The notes under the pieces were generated by a model. That model was not told the origin of the DNA. It was given only the letters and a program-made list of their open reading frames with translations, and searched no databases. Below, piece after piece: positions 26,279-34,498 of a stretch of 64,000 bases of DNA. Position 1 is the stretch's first letter, and every line of letters begins with the position of its first letter. The DNA is from a bacterium (GTDB lineage: Bacteria > Bdellovibrionota > UBA1018). The position numbers were made by a program, and so were the translations under genes. The stretch lies in assembly GCA_019751945.1 (NCBI GenBank), contig JAIEMT010000018.1:1-64000 (forward strand), given 5' to 3'.

Positions 26279-26947
26279 CTATCTATTGGGCGTAACAATA
26301 GGCCCTGCTGGTAAAGTATTCGGTTGAGTAGTCGCTGGATTTGCAGTGTAAGTTCCACTCATAATTGCGTCGTAAAGAGATTGGCTGCTTCCGCTGCCAG
26401 TGCCTCTACCCGTGGGTCCTAAGATTCTTTGATTAATGGGGGGTAGAGTTGCAGAGCGAGCAGTTTTGTCACGTTCTGACTTGTCGACTGCAATCGGAAT
26501 CAGAGTTTCAATAGTTTCAAATATTCCCAACTGGTTGGGAACTTGTTCGTGAACCACGATGGCATCTTTGTTGATTTGGGTGATCACGCCACTTTGATTT
26601 CCAATCTTCATGCGTTCGGAAACGATGATGGTTGGTCCATCTGGTGGCTGTACCACTGCGCGACGATGTAACGGGCCGGATACAAATCCGATGTATTTAA
26701 AATTATAGGCTGGAAAAGATTCGAGTGGAGGCTTGGGTGCCTGTGGGGCTGTCGGAGGCACAGTTCTCTTAAAGGGATCGCGCAGCCTTAACATCTCGAC
26801 AGTAACAGTGTCGGGCTCTTTAGGCGGAGCTTTCACGGGGTCTGCAGCTGCTGCAGCGTTAGTAGTCAGCACTAGGCCCAGAGCTGAGATCTGAAAAGGT
26901 TTTCCCAAAAATTTCCGAAGAAGTTTCCGAAGAAGTTTCAAAGACAC
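26279..26947 (-). CDS. pilP: type IV pilus assembly protein PilP
   Basis: Periplasmic link between the PilMNO inner-membrane complex and the secretin. The conserved beta-sandwich lies near residues 95-170 (YNFKYIGFV, then GPTIIVSERMKIGNQSGVI). The N-terminus has a hydrophobic signal-like stretch ending TTNAAAAADP. It lacks the lipobox cysteine seen in most PilP lipoproteins, so this one may be anchored by an uncleaved helix or be soluble. The GTG start shares one base with the pilO stop (TAGTG) and follows GGAGG. Confidence 0.9.
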   Translation of the reverse strand: MSLKLLRKLLRKFLGKPFQISALGLVLTTNAAAAADPVKAPPKEPDTVTVEMLRLRDPFKRTVPPTAPQAPKPPLESFPAYNFKYIGFVSGPLHRRAVVQPPDGPTIIVSERMKIGNQSGVITQINKDAIVVHEQVPNQLGIFETIETLIPIAVDKSERDKTARSATLPPINQRILGPTGRGTGSGSSQSLYDAIMSGTYTANPATTQPNTLPAGPIVTPNR

Positions 26948-27732
26948 TAGGGACCTCCTGGAACAGGCTGCGGGGGAGTCTGTTGAGGCGGAGCCGGTGG
27001 TGCACCCGGTGGCACTCCGGGAGGTTGGACGGGCGCCGCTCCCGCTCCTGGAGCTGGAGGTGTCGGTGAATCCGGTGTGGCTTGAATCGACATCACCGGG
27101 ACATTGGCATTCACCTTCTTGGCAATTTCGTCTTCCTTGCTTCCTTGATAGTAGAAAGCGTTGACCTTCGCAGCTCCATTGAGCACGACAAAGCGATTCA
27201 AATTAGATTCTGCCGGTTCTAAACTGAAGTCATCAATTCTCAGGATTCGATCTTTCGCAGAAATCTTCCGGAAGAACGACATGACTTGCACGTAGATGCC
27301 TTTGAACGTCATGACGAATCCACGCTGACCGTAAAAACCTTTATTGTCTTTATCAGAAGGAGGATCGGGCCTGAGGCTCGTAATAGTAAGGCCGACCTTC
27401 TTGCCCTCATCGACGAAAAGTTTCATGAATGCAGGAACGTCTAAGGTATCGGTAAGCGTCGCGCGCATGTCTTCTAAATTTTTTGCCAGGGTGCGAAGTT
27501 CAGCGCGTTTAGCTTCCAGATTTTTTACGAACTGATCGATTTCTTGAACGCGCTTTTGAAGGTTGACGTTTTCAGACTCCAGAGAGGCCATTCTCGCTTT
27601 TCTGGTGTTATAGGGGGACGAGCTGGAGCTGGTGAAATCGTAGACGTCGTAACTGACGTAGAGGAGGTAAGCGAAGACAATCAAAGCAATGGGAATCTTC
27701 TCGAGTCTCTCCATGATGGCTTCAACGTTCAT
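26947..27732 (-). CDS. pilO: type IV pilus assembly protein PilO
   Basis: Inner-membrane protein that pairs with PilN. One transmembrane helix (IALIVFAYLLYVSYDVY, residues 16-32) is followed by a periplasmic coiled coil (about 48-95) and a ferredoxin-like domain. The last 40 residues are an unusual Pro/Gly/Ala/Gln-rich tail (PPGAPPAPPQQTPPQPVPGG). Such a tail is absent from typical PilO proteins; it may reach PilP or peptidoglycan and would need EF-P to translate. The start overlaps the pilN stop in ATGA. Confidence 0.92.
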   Translation of the reverse strand: MNVEAIMERLEKIPIALIVFAYLLYVSYDVYDFTSSSSSPYNTRKARMASLESENVNLQKRVQEIDQFVKNLEAKRAELRTLAKNLEDMRATLTDTLDVPAFMKLFVDEGKKVGLTITSLRPDPPSDKDNKGFYGQRGFVMTFKGIYVQVMSFFRKISAKDRILRIDDFSLEPAESNLNRFVVLNGAAKVNAFYYQGSKEDEIAKKVNANVPVMSIQATPDSPTPPAPGAGAAPVQPPGVPPGAPPAPPQQTPPQPVPGGP

Positions 27733-28382
27733 TTGGGTTCTGCCTCCAGTTCAAACGTTGCAACCTCCAGGCCGCCCTTTTCTTCGACGGCCTGCGTGTT
27801 TTTCAAAGACACATTTTTAAAGAACTCTGTTTCGCTGAGATTCTTGATGAATTCAGAGATAGGTGTAAATCCCTTGGCTTCTCCGAAGATCACCATTCGG
27901 GTTTTTTCGTTATTTTTTTCGTCGTAGCGGAAATCTCGTTTGAAGCTGGTGATCCAGACCTCAGCCGGAACGGAGCTCGAAAGAGCGAGCAAGATCTTAT
28001 TGGTTGTATCTCGCGTGCTAATGAGACCTTGAATGGTTTCCAACTTCTTTCTCAAGTTGAACTCATCTTGCTCAAAGATCTTGCGCTGCGCTTCGTACAT
28101 TTTCTTGCTGTCCACGGTGCTTTGCAAAGACCGCTGCTGGCTCTCTGAATTCGTAATTTGTTCGTCGAGAGATTTGAGCTCACGGGCCTTATATTCTTCG
28201 GCGATTTGACCCGCCAAAAATAGAACGAGCACGGGCACGGCAATTTTTCGGACAATTGGAAAATACTGCTTGAGCGAATCGGCATCGAAATTCTGAAAAA
28301 TATTGACGTTCGCTTTGTCACCAGTACCGCCAACTCCCGCAATTTGAATTTGTTTTTTTGTAGCAAGGTTAATCCGAATCAT
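27729..28382 (-). CDS. pilN: type IV pilus assembly protein PilN
   Basis: Bitopic inner-membrane protein that docks on PilM by its cytoplasmic N-terminus. The start MIRINLATKK is the conserved IN(L) peptide that binds PilM. One membrane helix follows (VRKIAVPVLVLFLAGQIAEEY, about 43-63), then a coiled coil and a periplasmic domain. About 30 residues separate the docking peptide from the membrane, longer than in the shortest PilN proteins. Length 217 aa is typical. Start and stop overlap pilM and pilO by four bases each (ATGA). Confidence 0.93.
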   Translation of the reverse strand: MIRINLATKKQIQIAGVGGTGDKANVNIFQNFDADSLKQYFPIVRKIAVPVLVLFLAGQIAEEYKARELKSLDEQITNSESQQRSLQSTVDSKKMYEAQRKIFEQDEFNLRKKLETIQGLISTRDTTNKILLALSSSVPAEVWITSFKRDFRYDEKNNEKTRMVIFGEAKGFTPISEFIKNLSETEFFKNVSLKNTQAVEEKGGLEVATFELEAEPK

Positions 28383-29476
28383 GATGAACCAGCCCTCAAG
28401 GCTAACCCGATTGGCACTGCAGCCACTGGGCCGATTGCAGCTACGTATTCATTCGTAAAAATAGCTGGATCGAAAGTGATGGAGTTAAATGGATTCAAAA
28501 CTTGAGTGGGCAAACCTGCGTGGTCTTCGACCACCTTGGGTAACCCCGGAATTTTTGAGGAGCCCCCTGCGAGCAAAATGTAAGAAACGGGAGCACCAGA
28601 CGACGAAGCGTTATAGAAGTCGATCGACTTCTTGATTTCACCCGCAAAGTTTTCAGACATGATGTGCATGAGGTCACTGACTTCTTGAGGAAGGCCGCCG
28701 CCCACTCCTCCGATTTTTAAGCTCTCGGCATCGGTGAAAGAGAGATTGAGTTGGCGCTGAATCTCGGTGGTCAAATTAGTTCCACCGATCAAACTCTCCT
28801 TGGTGAAGACAGGAATTCCTGCGTGAGAAATGACAAGCTTTGTTGAACTGGCTCCGATATCGACAAGGGCAACTGCTTCGGAAGGATTTGAAGGGTAGTT
28901 CGCTTCAAAGACGTTTTGAAGTGCGAAGAAATCCACATCCACAAACTTGGGAACCAGTCCGGCCGCTTCTACACAAGACATGTAGACCTCGAGGATGCTC
29001 TTCTTCACTGCGACGAGCAGAATATCGGTTCGCCCTTCTTTAGAGCGGCTGAGAATTTGAAAATCCATCACGACTTCTGATGCATCGAAGGGCAGGTACT
29101 GTTCGGCTTCCCAGAAGATCTGATCTTGGAGATCTTTGGTGTTAGGAATGTCCATCGACATTCGCTTGATGATCACTGCGGTTCCTGAAAGCGAGATGCA
29201 AACATTCTTGGATTTGAGTCTCAGCTGATTGATAAGTGTCTTGATGCTTTCGTTCACTGCGAGCTGGTTGATGATCTCATGGTTGACGATCACGTCTTCG
29301 GTGAGTTGCACCGTTCCGAAGTGTAAAAGTTTCCAGGATTTTCCAGAGCGTTGAAGTTCTACCAGCTTGATGGACGAAGACCCAATGCTCAGCCCCACTG
29401 CTGCATTGCCGCCACCAAATGAAAAGAGCCCTGATAATCCTGAGAAAAGTCCCCGTTTTGGGCCTGCCATAGCCAC
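28379..29476 (-). CDS. pilM: type IV pilus assembly protein PilM
   Basis: Cytoplasmic actin-like (FtsA-related) ATP-binding protein. The phosphate loops are visible: VGLSIGSSSIKLVEL near residue 27, VALVDIGASSTKLVI near 205, and the adenosine motif ILLAGGSSKIPGL near 310. Length 365 aa is typical. The start may be GTG 29476 or ATG 29470. A 26-codon stretch in another frame runs into it from 29549, but I see no reason to think it is expressed. It heads the coupled array pilM-N-O-P-Q. Confidence 0.95.
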   Translation of the reverse strand: MAMAGPKRGLFSGLSGLFSFGGGNAAVGLSIGSSSIKLVELQRSGKSWKLLHFGTVQLTEDVIVNHEIINQLAVNESIKTLINQLRLKSKNVCISLSGTAVIIKRMSMDIPNTKDLQDQIFWEAEQYLPFDASEVVMDFQILSRSKEGRTDILLVAVKKSILEVYMSCVEAAGLVPKFVDVDFFALQNVFEANYPSNPSEAVALVDIGASSTKLVISHAGIPVFTKESLIGGTNLTTEIQRQLNLSFTDAESLKIGGVGGGLPQEVSDLMHIMSENFAGEIKKSIDFYNASSSGAPVSYILLAGGSSKIPGLPKVVEDHAGLPTQVLNPFNSITFDPAIFTNEYVAAIGPVAAVPIGLALRAGSS

Positions 29477-29606
29477 CTGTGTTGTTCACAAAAATGCGGA
29501 CAAATTCGTCATCAAATCCGCCACCTAATCCAATAGATAATTTTTGCATCCCGGCAAATTAGGATCAACTATTATCGCAGTATTTTGGGGCGCCAAGAGT
29601 TTGACG

Positions 29607-30224
29607 TTACTCGAAGGAGAGAACGCCAGATTTTCCGGTGATGGCGAGGAGTGAAATGCGGTCTTTGCGGTTCTCGGACAGGTCTTGTACCGGCACAAAT
29701 CCGACGGCTTGAATGGATTCTTCATCAGAGGCGCTGTTGCTGCCCTGGTGGGCGTCGTAACAGAACTCTTGAGTCAATCCTGGGATATCATTTTGAACTC
29801 CCTGGGCCGGGGTAAGGGTCACGAAGTGAGGACTGTCCTTCTCGCTGAGAAGGGTTCCGGCTGAAACGGCCGTCCACTGAGAATCTGTGCAGGTGTTGGC
29901 TTTTTCAATGGAGTAAGAAAGATGACGTGCGTCAGAATCACTCACTCGGATTCGATAGGCCATCTTTTCAATGCTCGCGTCTTTCTTGAGTTTACTGACA
30001 ACTTCTCCGAGCTTTCTTGCGGCAGCCAAGGATTTCCACTTGGGCAACCGATCTTTTAGCGGAGGAACGGCCGCCAAAGCCAAGAACAAAACGAATGTGA
30101 AAAGAATCAGCAGGCGGCGACGTTTTCGCTGCCGTTGTTCGATCTTTTCCCAGAGCTCAAAGTTTTCCCAAGAGGCCTGGCTGTAGCGTTCTTCGGCTAG
30201 GTCTGTGTCATGAATGGGAGCCAA
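29607..30224 (-). CDS. single-pass membrane protein between pilD and pilM, unknown
   Basis: Unrecognised 205-aa protein. A basic cytoplasmic N-terminus of about 35 residues (EQRQRKRRR) precedes one transmembrane helix (LLILFTFVLFLALAAVPPL, about 37-55). The rest is a periplasmic domain of 150 residues with two cysteines (ANTCTDSQW, QEFCYDAHQ). It overlaps the end of pilD by 28 bp and is followed by 130 bp before pilM, so it is part of the pilus transcription unit. The bitopic layout suggests a structural or regulatory pilus accessory; this is inference. Confidence 0.65.
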   Translation of the reverse strand: MAPIHDTDLAEERYSQASWENFELWEKIEQRQRKRRRLLILFTFVLFLALAAVPPLKDRLPKWKSLAAARKLGEVVSKLKKDASIEKMAYRIRVSDSDARHLSYSIEKANTCTDSQWTAVSAGTLLSEKDSPHFVTLTPAQGVQNDIPGLTQEFCYDAHQGSNSASDEESIQAVGFVPVQDLSENRKDRISLLAITGKSGVLSFE

Positions 30225-30988
30225 AGCGAATCTCCAAAAAAGTAATAATATAAACCGCCGATGACTAAAAACGGACCGAAGGGAATTGCCGACGTCATCA
30301 AGTTCTTTTGTCGGGTGGCTACGGCCCAGAGAATTCCAATCAGGGTTCCAGCAATACTACTAATCAGAATGGTTGTAAAAACTCCCTGCACGCCCAAAAA
30401 AGCGCCCAGCATGGCAAGCAGTTTGATGTCGCCTCCACCTAAACCCATTCGGCCTTTGTATTTCTGATAGCTCCAAGCCAAACCGTAGAACAAGCCGAAG
30501 CCCACTGCAGCTCCTGCAACAGATTGAATCCAACCCAGATCCGGTACCGCCCAGGTGGTGGCCAAGCCAAGCACTAGTCCGCCGATGCTCAGTTCGTCTG
30601 GAATAATTCGATGATCGAGGTCGATGAAAGTAATTACCACCAAAATAAATAAGAACGGAATGTCTCGAATAAAAAAGAGAAGGTCCCAGCCGAAGCGCAC
30701 TTTTGCTGCCAAAAAAAGCAGCGCCATCATCGCTTCAACGACTGGGTAGCGAAGCGAAATTTTTTTTCCGCAGCCTCGGCATTTCGCACCCAATGCCAGA
30801 TAACTGAGCAAGGGAATGTTGTCATACCAGGCAATCGACTTCTTGCAGTTCGGGCAGTGACTTCCTGGGCGAACTACCGACTTTCCTTCGGGTAAGCGAG
30901 CGATCACGACATTCGCAAAACTTCCGAAGATCAACCCCAGTACGGCCGTTACAGCGTTGCTGAATGCTAAAGGAAGATCGCCCATCAT
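30197..30988 (-). CDS. pilD: prepilin peptidase / N-methyltransferase PilD
   Basis: Polytopic aspartyl protease (A24) that cuts type III prepilin leaders and methylates the new N-terminal Phe. The cytoplasmic zinc-binding CxxC pairs are SHCPNCKKS and AKCRGCGKK, near residues 43-46 and 68-71. The two active-site Asp are in TFIDLDHRIIPD and GLGGGDIKLL. About eight hydrophobic helices are seen. Length 263 aa is normal. Its substrate pilA is divergently placed 2.8 kb upstream. The start is 4 bp from the end of pilI. Confidence 0.96.
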   Translation of the reverse strand: MMGDLPLAFSNAVTAVLGLIFGSFANVVIARLPEGKSVVRPGSHCPNCKKSIAWYDNIPLLSYLALGAKCRGCGKKISLRYPVVEAMMALLFLAAKVRFGWDLLFFIRDIPFLFILVVITFIDLDHRIIPDELSIGGLVLGLATTWAVPDLGWIQSVAGAAVGFGLFYGLAWSYQKYKGRMGLGGGDIKLLAMLGAFLGVQGVFTTILISSIAGTLIGILWAVATRQKNLMTSAIPFGPFLVIGGLYYYFFGDSLWLPFMTQT

Positions 30989-30991
30989 TGT

Positions 30992-31801
30992 TTAGGTTTC
31001 CCTGCTTTGAATGGTTAAGCCAGCCAGGAGAAGAAAAAAGCCGATCATCACAATGCCGTAGCTCAACCCGGCTATTCCGAAGGGGAGTTCGACGGCGAGG
31101 CCATAAGTAGCGCGTGTCCCAAGATTGAAATATTCCAAGTTTGGGAGAGTGAGGGCAAAACCCTTCAGAAGAATCTTAAACAGTGAGAATTCCGTTTTTT
31201 CCGCGAGTGCGCGGATTTGGCTAATATTATTGCCGATCAAATAAAGTCCCACGCAGACCATGACCGAAATTGAAGTTGTCGTAAAGGTCGAAAGAAAGAG
31301 CGCGATGGCTCCCAGTAAAATGCTTTGAATGAGATTGAACAGGAGCGCTACGAAAAGTGCGGCAGAAAAACTACCGGCGACGTCGTATGCCATCATTGAA
31401 AGAATTGCCAAAAAAGCCAGAGATAAGAGCAGCCAGTTTGCCGCAATGACTGCGGCAAGACCGGCAAATTTCCCCAAAACAAACTGCATTCGATTGATGG
31501 GGTGCGAGAGCGCCACTTGTACGGTTCTTCTTTCAAACTCCCGAATCAGAATGGTGCTTCCAACGAAGATCCCAATGAAGGAGCAAGAGAGGTTTACTGC
31601 GCTAATTCCGAAGTCGATCATGACGCGATCGGGTTGAATAAAGGCGAGTCTGGAAGCCAGAATGGCAATTCCAAAAAGTAAAAACGCAAAAACCAGAGTG
31701 TTGTAGAGAATTTTGTCTCGAATGACTTCGGAGAAGGTGACTTTGCCAATGGCGATCACCACAGGAATAGTTTTGGGTTGAGGAGGAGACGGTTGCTTCA
31801 T
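30992..31801 (-). CDS. pilI: ABC-2 type transporter permease, PilI candidate
   Basis: Six hydrophobic segments in 269 aa (for example LVFAFLLFGIAILA, LLSLAFLAILSMM, ALFVALLFNLIQSIL and IVMIGFFLLLAGL), the ABC-2 permease plan. It overlaps the ATPase gene by four bases (ATGA) and lies just before pilD. In Myxococcus xanthus the genes pilG, pilH and pilI sit at this point of the pil cluster and are needed for pilus assembly; the same order here is the reason for the name. The transported substrate is unknown. Confidence 0.75.
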   Translation of the reverse strand: MKQPSPPQPKTIPVVIAIGKVTFSEVIRDKILYNTLVFAFLLFGIAILASRLAFIQPDRVMIDFGISAVNLSCSFIGIFVGSTILIREFERRTVQVALSHPINRMQFVLGKFAGLAAVIAANWLLLSLAFLAILSMMAYDVAGSFSAALFVALLFNLIQSILLGAIALFLSTFTTTSISVMVCVGLYLIGNNISQIRALAEKTEFSLFKILLKGFALTLPNLEYFNLGTRATYGLAVELPFGIAGLSYGIVMIGFFLLLAGLTIQSRET

Positions 31802-32721
31802 GTTTTGCTCTCTTTATGGAAAAGGTCTTCTAAAGAGGGGCGAATGGGGGTCACCCAAAGCACTTTAGCTTCTTCAGCTAAGAGTTTTTTCAAAACAGCC
31901 GTGGTTTCTTTTTGAGAGGAAACGATTCCGCGAACCCCTCCTTCAGGAATAGCCCGAATATTTTCTAATTCAGAAATTTTCTTAGCTGCGCTGAGTTCCA
32001 AGCCTGTGAAGGCGATTTCAGTTTGAATCGGGCCGTCTGAAAGGAATTTTCCGATGGGGCCGCAGCCGATGAGCCGCCCTTTTTGGATCACTGCGACTTG
32101 TTCGCAAATGGCTTCCACATCGGGAATGACATGAGAGCTGAAGAAAATCGTTCGTCCTTCCGAGGCGAGACGTAGAATGAGCTCGCGCATTTCTTTTCGC
32201 CCCATGGGATCCAGTCCGCTCATGGGTTCATCCAAGACAAGAAACTCGGGATCGTGCAAAAGCGCTTGTGCAATACCAATGCGCTGAAGCATCCCCTTAG
32301 AATATTTTCGGAGCTCGAGTTTTCGAGCATGAGACATTCCCACTTCATTCAAAACTTTCGGTGTTCTGGCTTGGATCTGTGAACTCGTCATTCCTGAAAG
32401 GGTGCCGAAGTATTTCAGCAGACCTTCACCGGTAAGGTGGTCGTGAAAGTAAGGGCGTTCTGGCAGATAACCAATCTTTGCTTTGGCCATGGGACTCACT
32501 GCATCATATCCGCCGATGCGAACCGTGCCAGACGTGGGTTGTCTCAGTCCGACAATCAATTGAATGAGAGTCGTTTTTCCTGCTCCGTTAGCTCCTAAAA
32601 ATCCGAATATACATCCTTTGGGTACTTCTAAAGAAACGCCGTGAAGAACTTCGACATGAGTCATCCAGAAGCCGGTACGAAAAGATTGTTTTACTGATTC
32701 TACTTGGAGGATCGCGCTCAT
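31798..32721 (-). CDS. pilH: ABC transporter ATP-binding protein, PilH candidate
   Basis: Canonical ABC ATPase: Walker [11 protein letters not shown] near residue 43, signature [16 protein letters not shown] near 143, Walker [14 protein letters not shown], and H-loop FFSSHV. The C-terminal 75 residues resemble the accessory domain of ABC-2 exporters. I set the start at ATG 32721 ([10 protein letters not shown]). The open frame continues upstream to 32805, but that part overlaps the preceding gene and lacks homology-like sequence. With the permease it forms the PilH-PilI pair by Myxococcus synteny. Confidence 0.82.
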   Translation of the reverse strand: MSAILQVESVKQSFRTGFWMTHVEVLHGVSLEVPKGCIFGFLGANGAGKTTLIQLIVGLRQPTSGTVRIGGYDAVSPMAKAKIGYLPERPYFHDHLTGEGLLKYFGTLSGMTSSQIQARTPKVLNEVGMSHARKLELRKYSKGMLQRIGIAQALLHDPEFLVLDEPMSGLDPMGRKEMRELILRLASEGRTIFFSSHVIPDVEAICEQVAVIQKGRLIGCGPIGKFLSDGPIQTEIAFTGLELSAAKKISELENIRAIPEGGVRGIVSSQKETTAVLKKLLAEEAKVLWVTPIRPSLEDLFHKESKT

Positions 32722-32746
32722 AATTGTCTTAAGACTAATATCATTT

Positions 32747-33709
32747 CTATTCCATTCCCAATACTTTACGCCGGGGGGTCGTCGAGGTGACCTTTCCTTC
32801 TTCATCTAAGAAAATCTGACCTCCCCAAGGGTCTTGGTTGGGGATGCCGGTGTCGGAGCGAAACTTCTTCCAGAGCTGCTGAAGCTTTTGTTTTGAAACT
32901 TCTTCGCTTCGTGCGTAATCCGGTCGTGTGCGTAAAAAATCACGAAACTCATAGTTCAGACGAAAGAGGTATTGGCTTAAAAACAGGGAGTTTCGTTTTT
33001 TCTCGAGTTCCTCGACAGCAGCCTCGTTCGGGGCCTGTTTCATCATGAAATTCAAGAATCGGATTCCGACTTCGTAGCGGCCATCCGGCTTTTTCAGCCT
33101 TTCTTTCAGCTGAGAGAGATAGGGAGGCGCGTTGGCATAAGCCGCTGCCTCTTCGTACATGGCAGTAGCTTTGGGGAGATCCTGAAACTCGAAAAGGTAG
33201 AGGTAGGAAAGAACTAGGGGAATCCCCCAGCCGCCCCCCCAAAATCTTTCTCGAAAATGAGCGGGATACGTGGGCAGGACTTTTTTTCGAAAGTTATTTC
33301 CTTTTTCAAGCAGAGCCAGCGCGCCTTCGTTATCATTTTTAACGGCGGTGAGATAATTTCCACCGGTCGTATAGAGTGAATAAAACGCCGGATCCAAATC
33401 GCTAGCCGCGTCAAGGTCGTAGTAGAGAGGGGCGCGAACCCCTTTTTCAACATGCTTAATAGACGGGTCTGCAATCAGAAATCGAAGGAGCAACCAATCG
33501 ATTGCCATCGGAACATGTCCGAAGGACAGGATCTGAAAAAGACGGGGATCCCATTTTTGTACTCCATCCGGAGTTTCTTTCGCTGACGAAAGTTTTTGCA
33601 GCGTTTCTAAGCGTAAATTCAGCGAAATTCCGCTTGCCAAGAAAATCAAAGAAAAGCCTGTCAAATAAAGCTTGTATAAAAATGATTTTGGATGGGTCGC
33701 GGATGACAC
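32747..33709 (-). CDS. PilG candidate: membrane-anchored helical protein
   Basis: 320-aa protein with one N-terminal hydrophobic helix (YLTGFSLIFLASGISLNL, about 14-31). A long helical, TPR-like periplasmic part follows, containing repeated Tyr/Asp-rich segments (YYDLDAASDLDPAFYSLY; YLFEFQDLPKATAMYEEA). No named family is recognised from sequence. Its place between pilA/pilR and the pilHI transporter is that of M. xanthus pilG, whose product is also an accessory without clear homologues. The start is GTG 33709, and pilA diverges about 107 bp away. Confidence 0.55.
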   Translation of the reverse strand: MSSATHPKSFLYKLYLTGFSLIFLASGISLNLRLETLQKLSSAKETPDGVQKWDPRLFQILSFGHVPMAIDWLLLRFLIADPSIKHVEKGVRAPLYYDLDAASDLDPAFYSLYTTGGNYLTAVKNDNEGALALLEKGNNFRKKVLPTYPAHFRERFWGGGWGIPLVLSYLYLFEFQDLPKATAMYEEAAAYANAPPYLSQLKERLKKPDGRYEVGIRFLNFMMKQAPNEAAVEELEKKRNSLFLSQYLFRLNYEFRDFLRTRPDYARSEEVSKQKLQQLWKKFRSDTGIPNQDPWGGQIFLDEEGKVTSTTPRRKVLGME

Positions 33710-33816
33710 GGGTTAGAATGTTAACACTTGCCCAAAGTAAAAAAAAGCTTACACTTGAACTTAACTAGACTACTCAAAGGTTGGTCGAACGTAAAAATGG
33801 GAGAGGTCCATACACT

Positions 33817-34416
33817 ATGAATATTAAAAATAACAAAGAAGGTTTCACTCTTGTGGAACTGATGATCGTCGTAGCCATCATCGGGATTTTGGCTGCGATT
33901 GGTATCCCGCAATATTCGCGGTACCAAGCTCGCGCCCGCCAAGCTGAAAAGAATATTCAGCTTGCGAACATCTACACGGCTTTGCAGTCGTTCGTAGGAG
34001 CAAACAACACCTATACTTCGTGCTTGAACATGGCTGGCTACCAGCCGGCGGTTGGCGCAACTAACAAGATATTCTATACCGTGGGGTTCCATGCTGCTGT
34101 AGCGGGAGCGGCCCAATGCGGCGTCACCGGGGTTGGACAGCCTTGTACGCAATGGAACTACAATACTGCCGCTATTCAGAGCTGCGTTGCAGGAGCGAAC
34201 ACTTCCCTCTTCCTGGCTAATAACCGGGTTACGGCTGGTTTGGCGCTTCCAGTAGACGCCCAGGTGGCTGCTATCGCTGCTCCGGCAGTAACGGTAACCT
34301 CGGGAGCCTTCGTAGCTGGCGCTGCCGGGAACATCTTTCAGGGTGGAGCCAACAACTACGATTCCTGGACGATCGACAACAACAAAGCAATGATACAAAA
34401 CCTGAACGGTATCTAA
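33817..34416 (+). CDS. pilA: type IV major pilin PilA (prepilin)
   Basis: Class a prepilin with a nine-residue leader MNIKNNKEG cut before Phe1 ([19 protein letters not shown]). Mature Glu5 and the usual hydrophobic spine are present. The mature protein is about 190 residues, Ala/Gly/Asn-rich, with four cysteines (SCLNM, AQCGV, QPCTQ, QSCVA) that can make two disulphides. ATG 33817 is preceded by GGGAGAGG; the open frame extends upstream from a TTG but those residues would spoil the leader. It is the only plus-strand gene inside the minus-strand pil block and carries its own terminator. Confidence 0.95.
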   Translation: MNIKNNKEGFTLVELMIVVAIIGILAAIGIPQYSRYQARARQAEKNIQLANIYTALQSFVGANNTYTSCLNMAGYQPAVGATNKIFYTVGFHAAVAGAAQCGVTGVGQPCTQWNYNTAAIQSCVAGANTSLFLANNRVTAGLALPVDAQVAAIAAPAVTVTSGAFVAGAAGNIFQGGANNYDSWTIDNNKAMIQNLNGI

Positions 34417-34441
34417 GCTTAGTTACCTGATGGTAGAATTG

Positions 34442-34475
34442 AAGCCGGGTTCCTTTCGGAACCCGGCTTTTTTTT
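34442..34475 (+). terminator. intrinsic terminator of pilA
   Basis: A perfect 10-bp stem GCCGGGTTCC (34444-34453) with GGAACCCGGC (34458-34467) has loop TTTC, is lengthened by two A-T pairs, and is followed by eight Ts (34468-34475). A strong terminator fits a highly expressed pilin. On the other strand it has no T-run, so it may not stop the convergent pilR-like transcript. Confidence 0.92.
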
Positions 34476-34498
34476 GCTCAGAATTTGAGTTGGGAATT

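Noticed and set aside
29277-29549. Open frame of 90 codons overlapping the pilM start
   Set aside because: Its first 26 codons lie in the gap before pilM, the rest is out of frame with pilM, and no strong ribosome site precedes it.
32722-32805. Longer start for the PilH candidate
   Set aside because: The extra 28 residues overlap the end of the preceding gene, are Arg/Pro-rich and do not resemble the start of an ABC ATPase.
33717-33816. Sigma-54 promoter for pilA
   Set aside because: I searched the 100 bp upstream for GG-N10-GC with TGGCAC/TTGC flanks and found no convincing match. TGACAC near 33703 lacks the downstream half.
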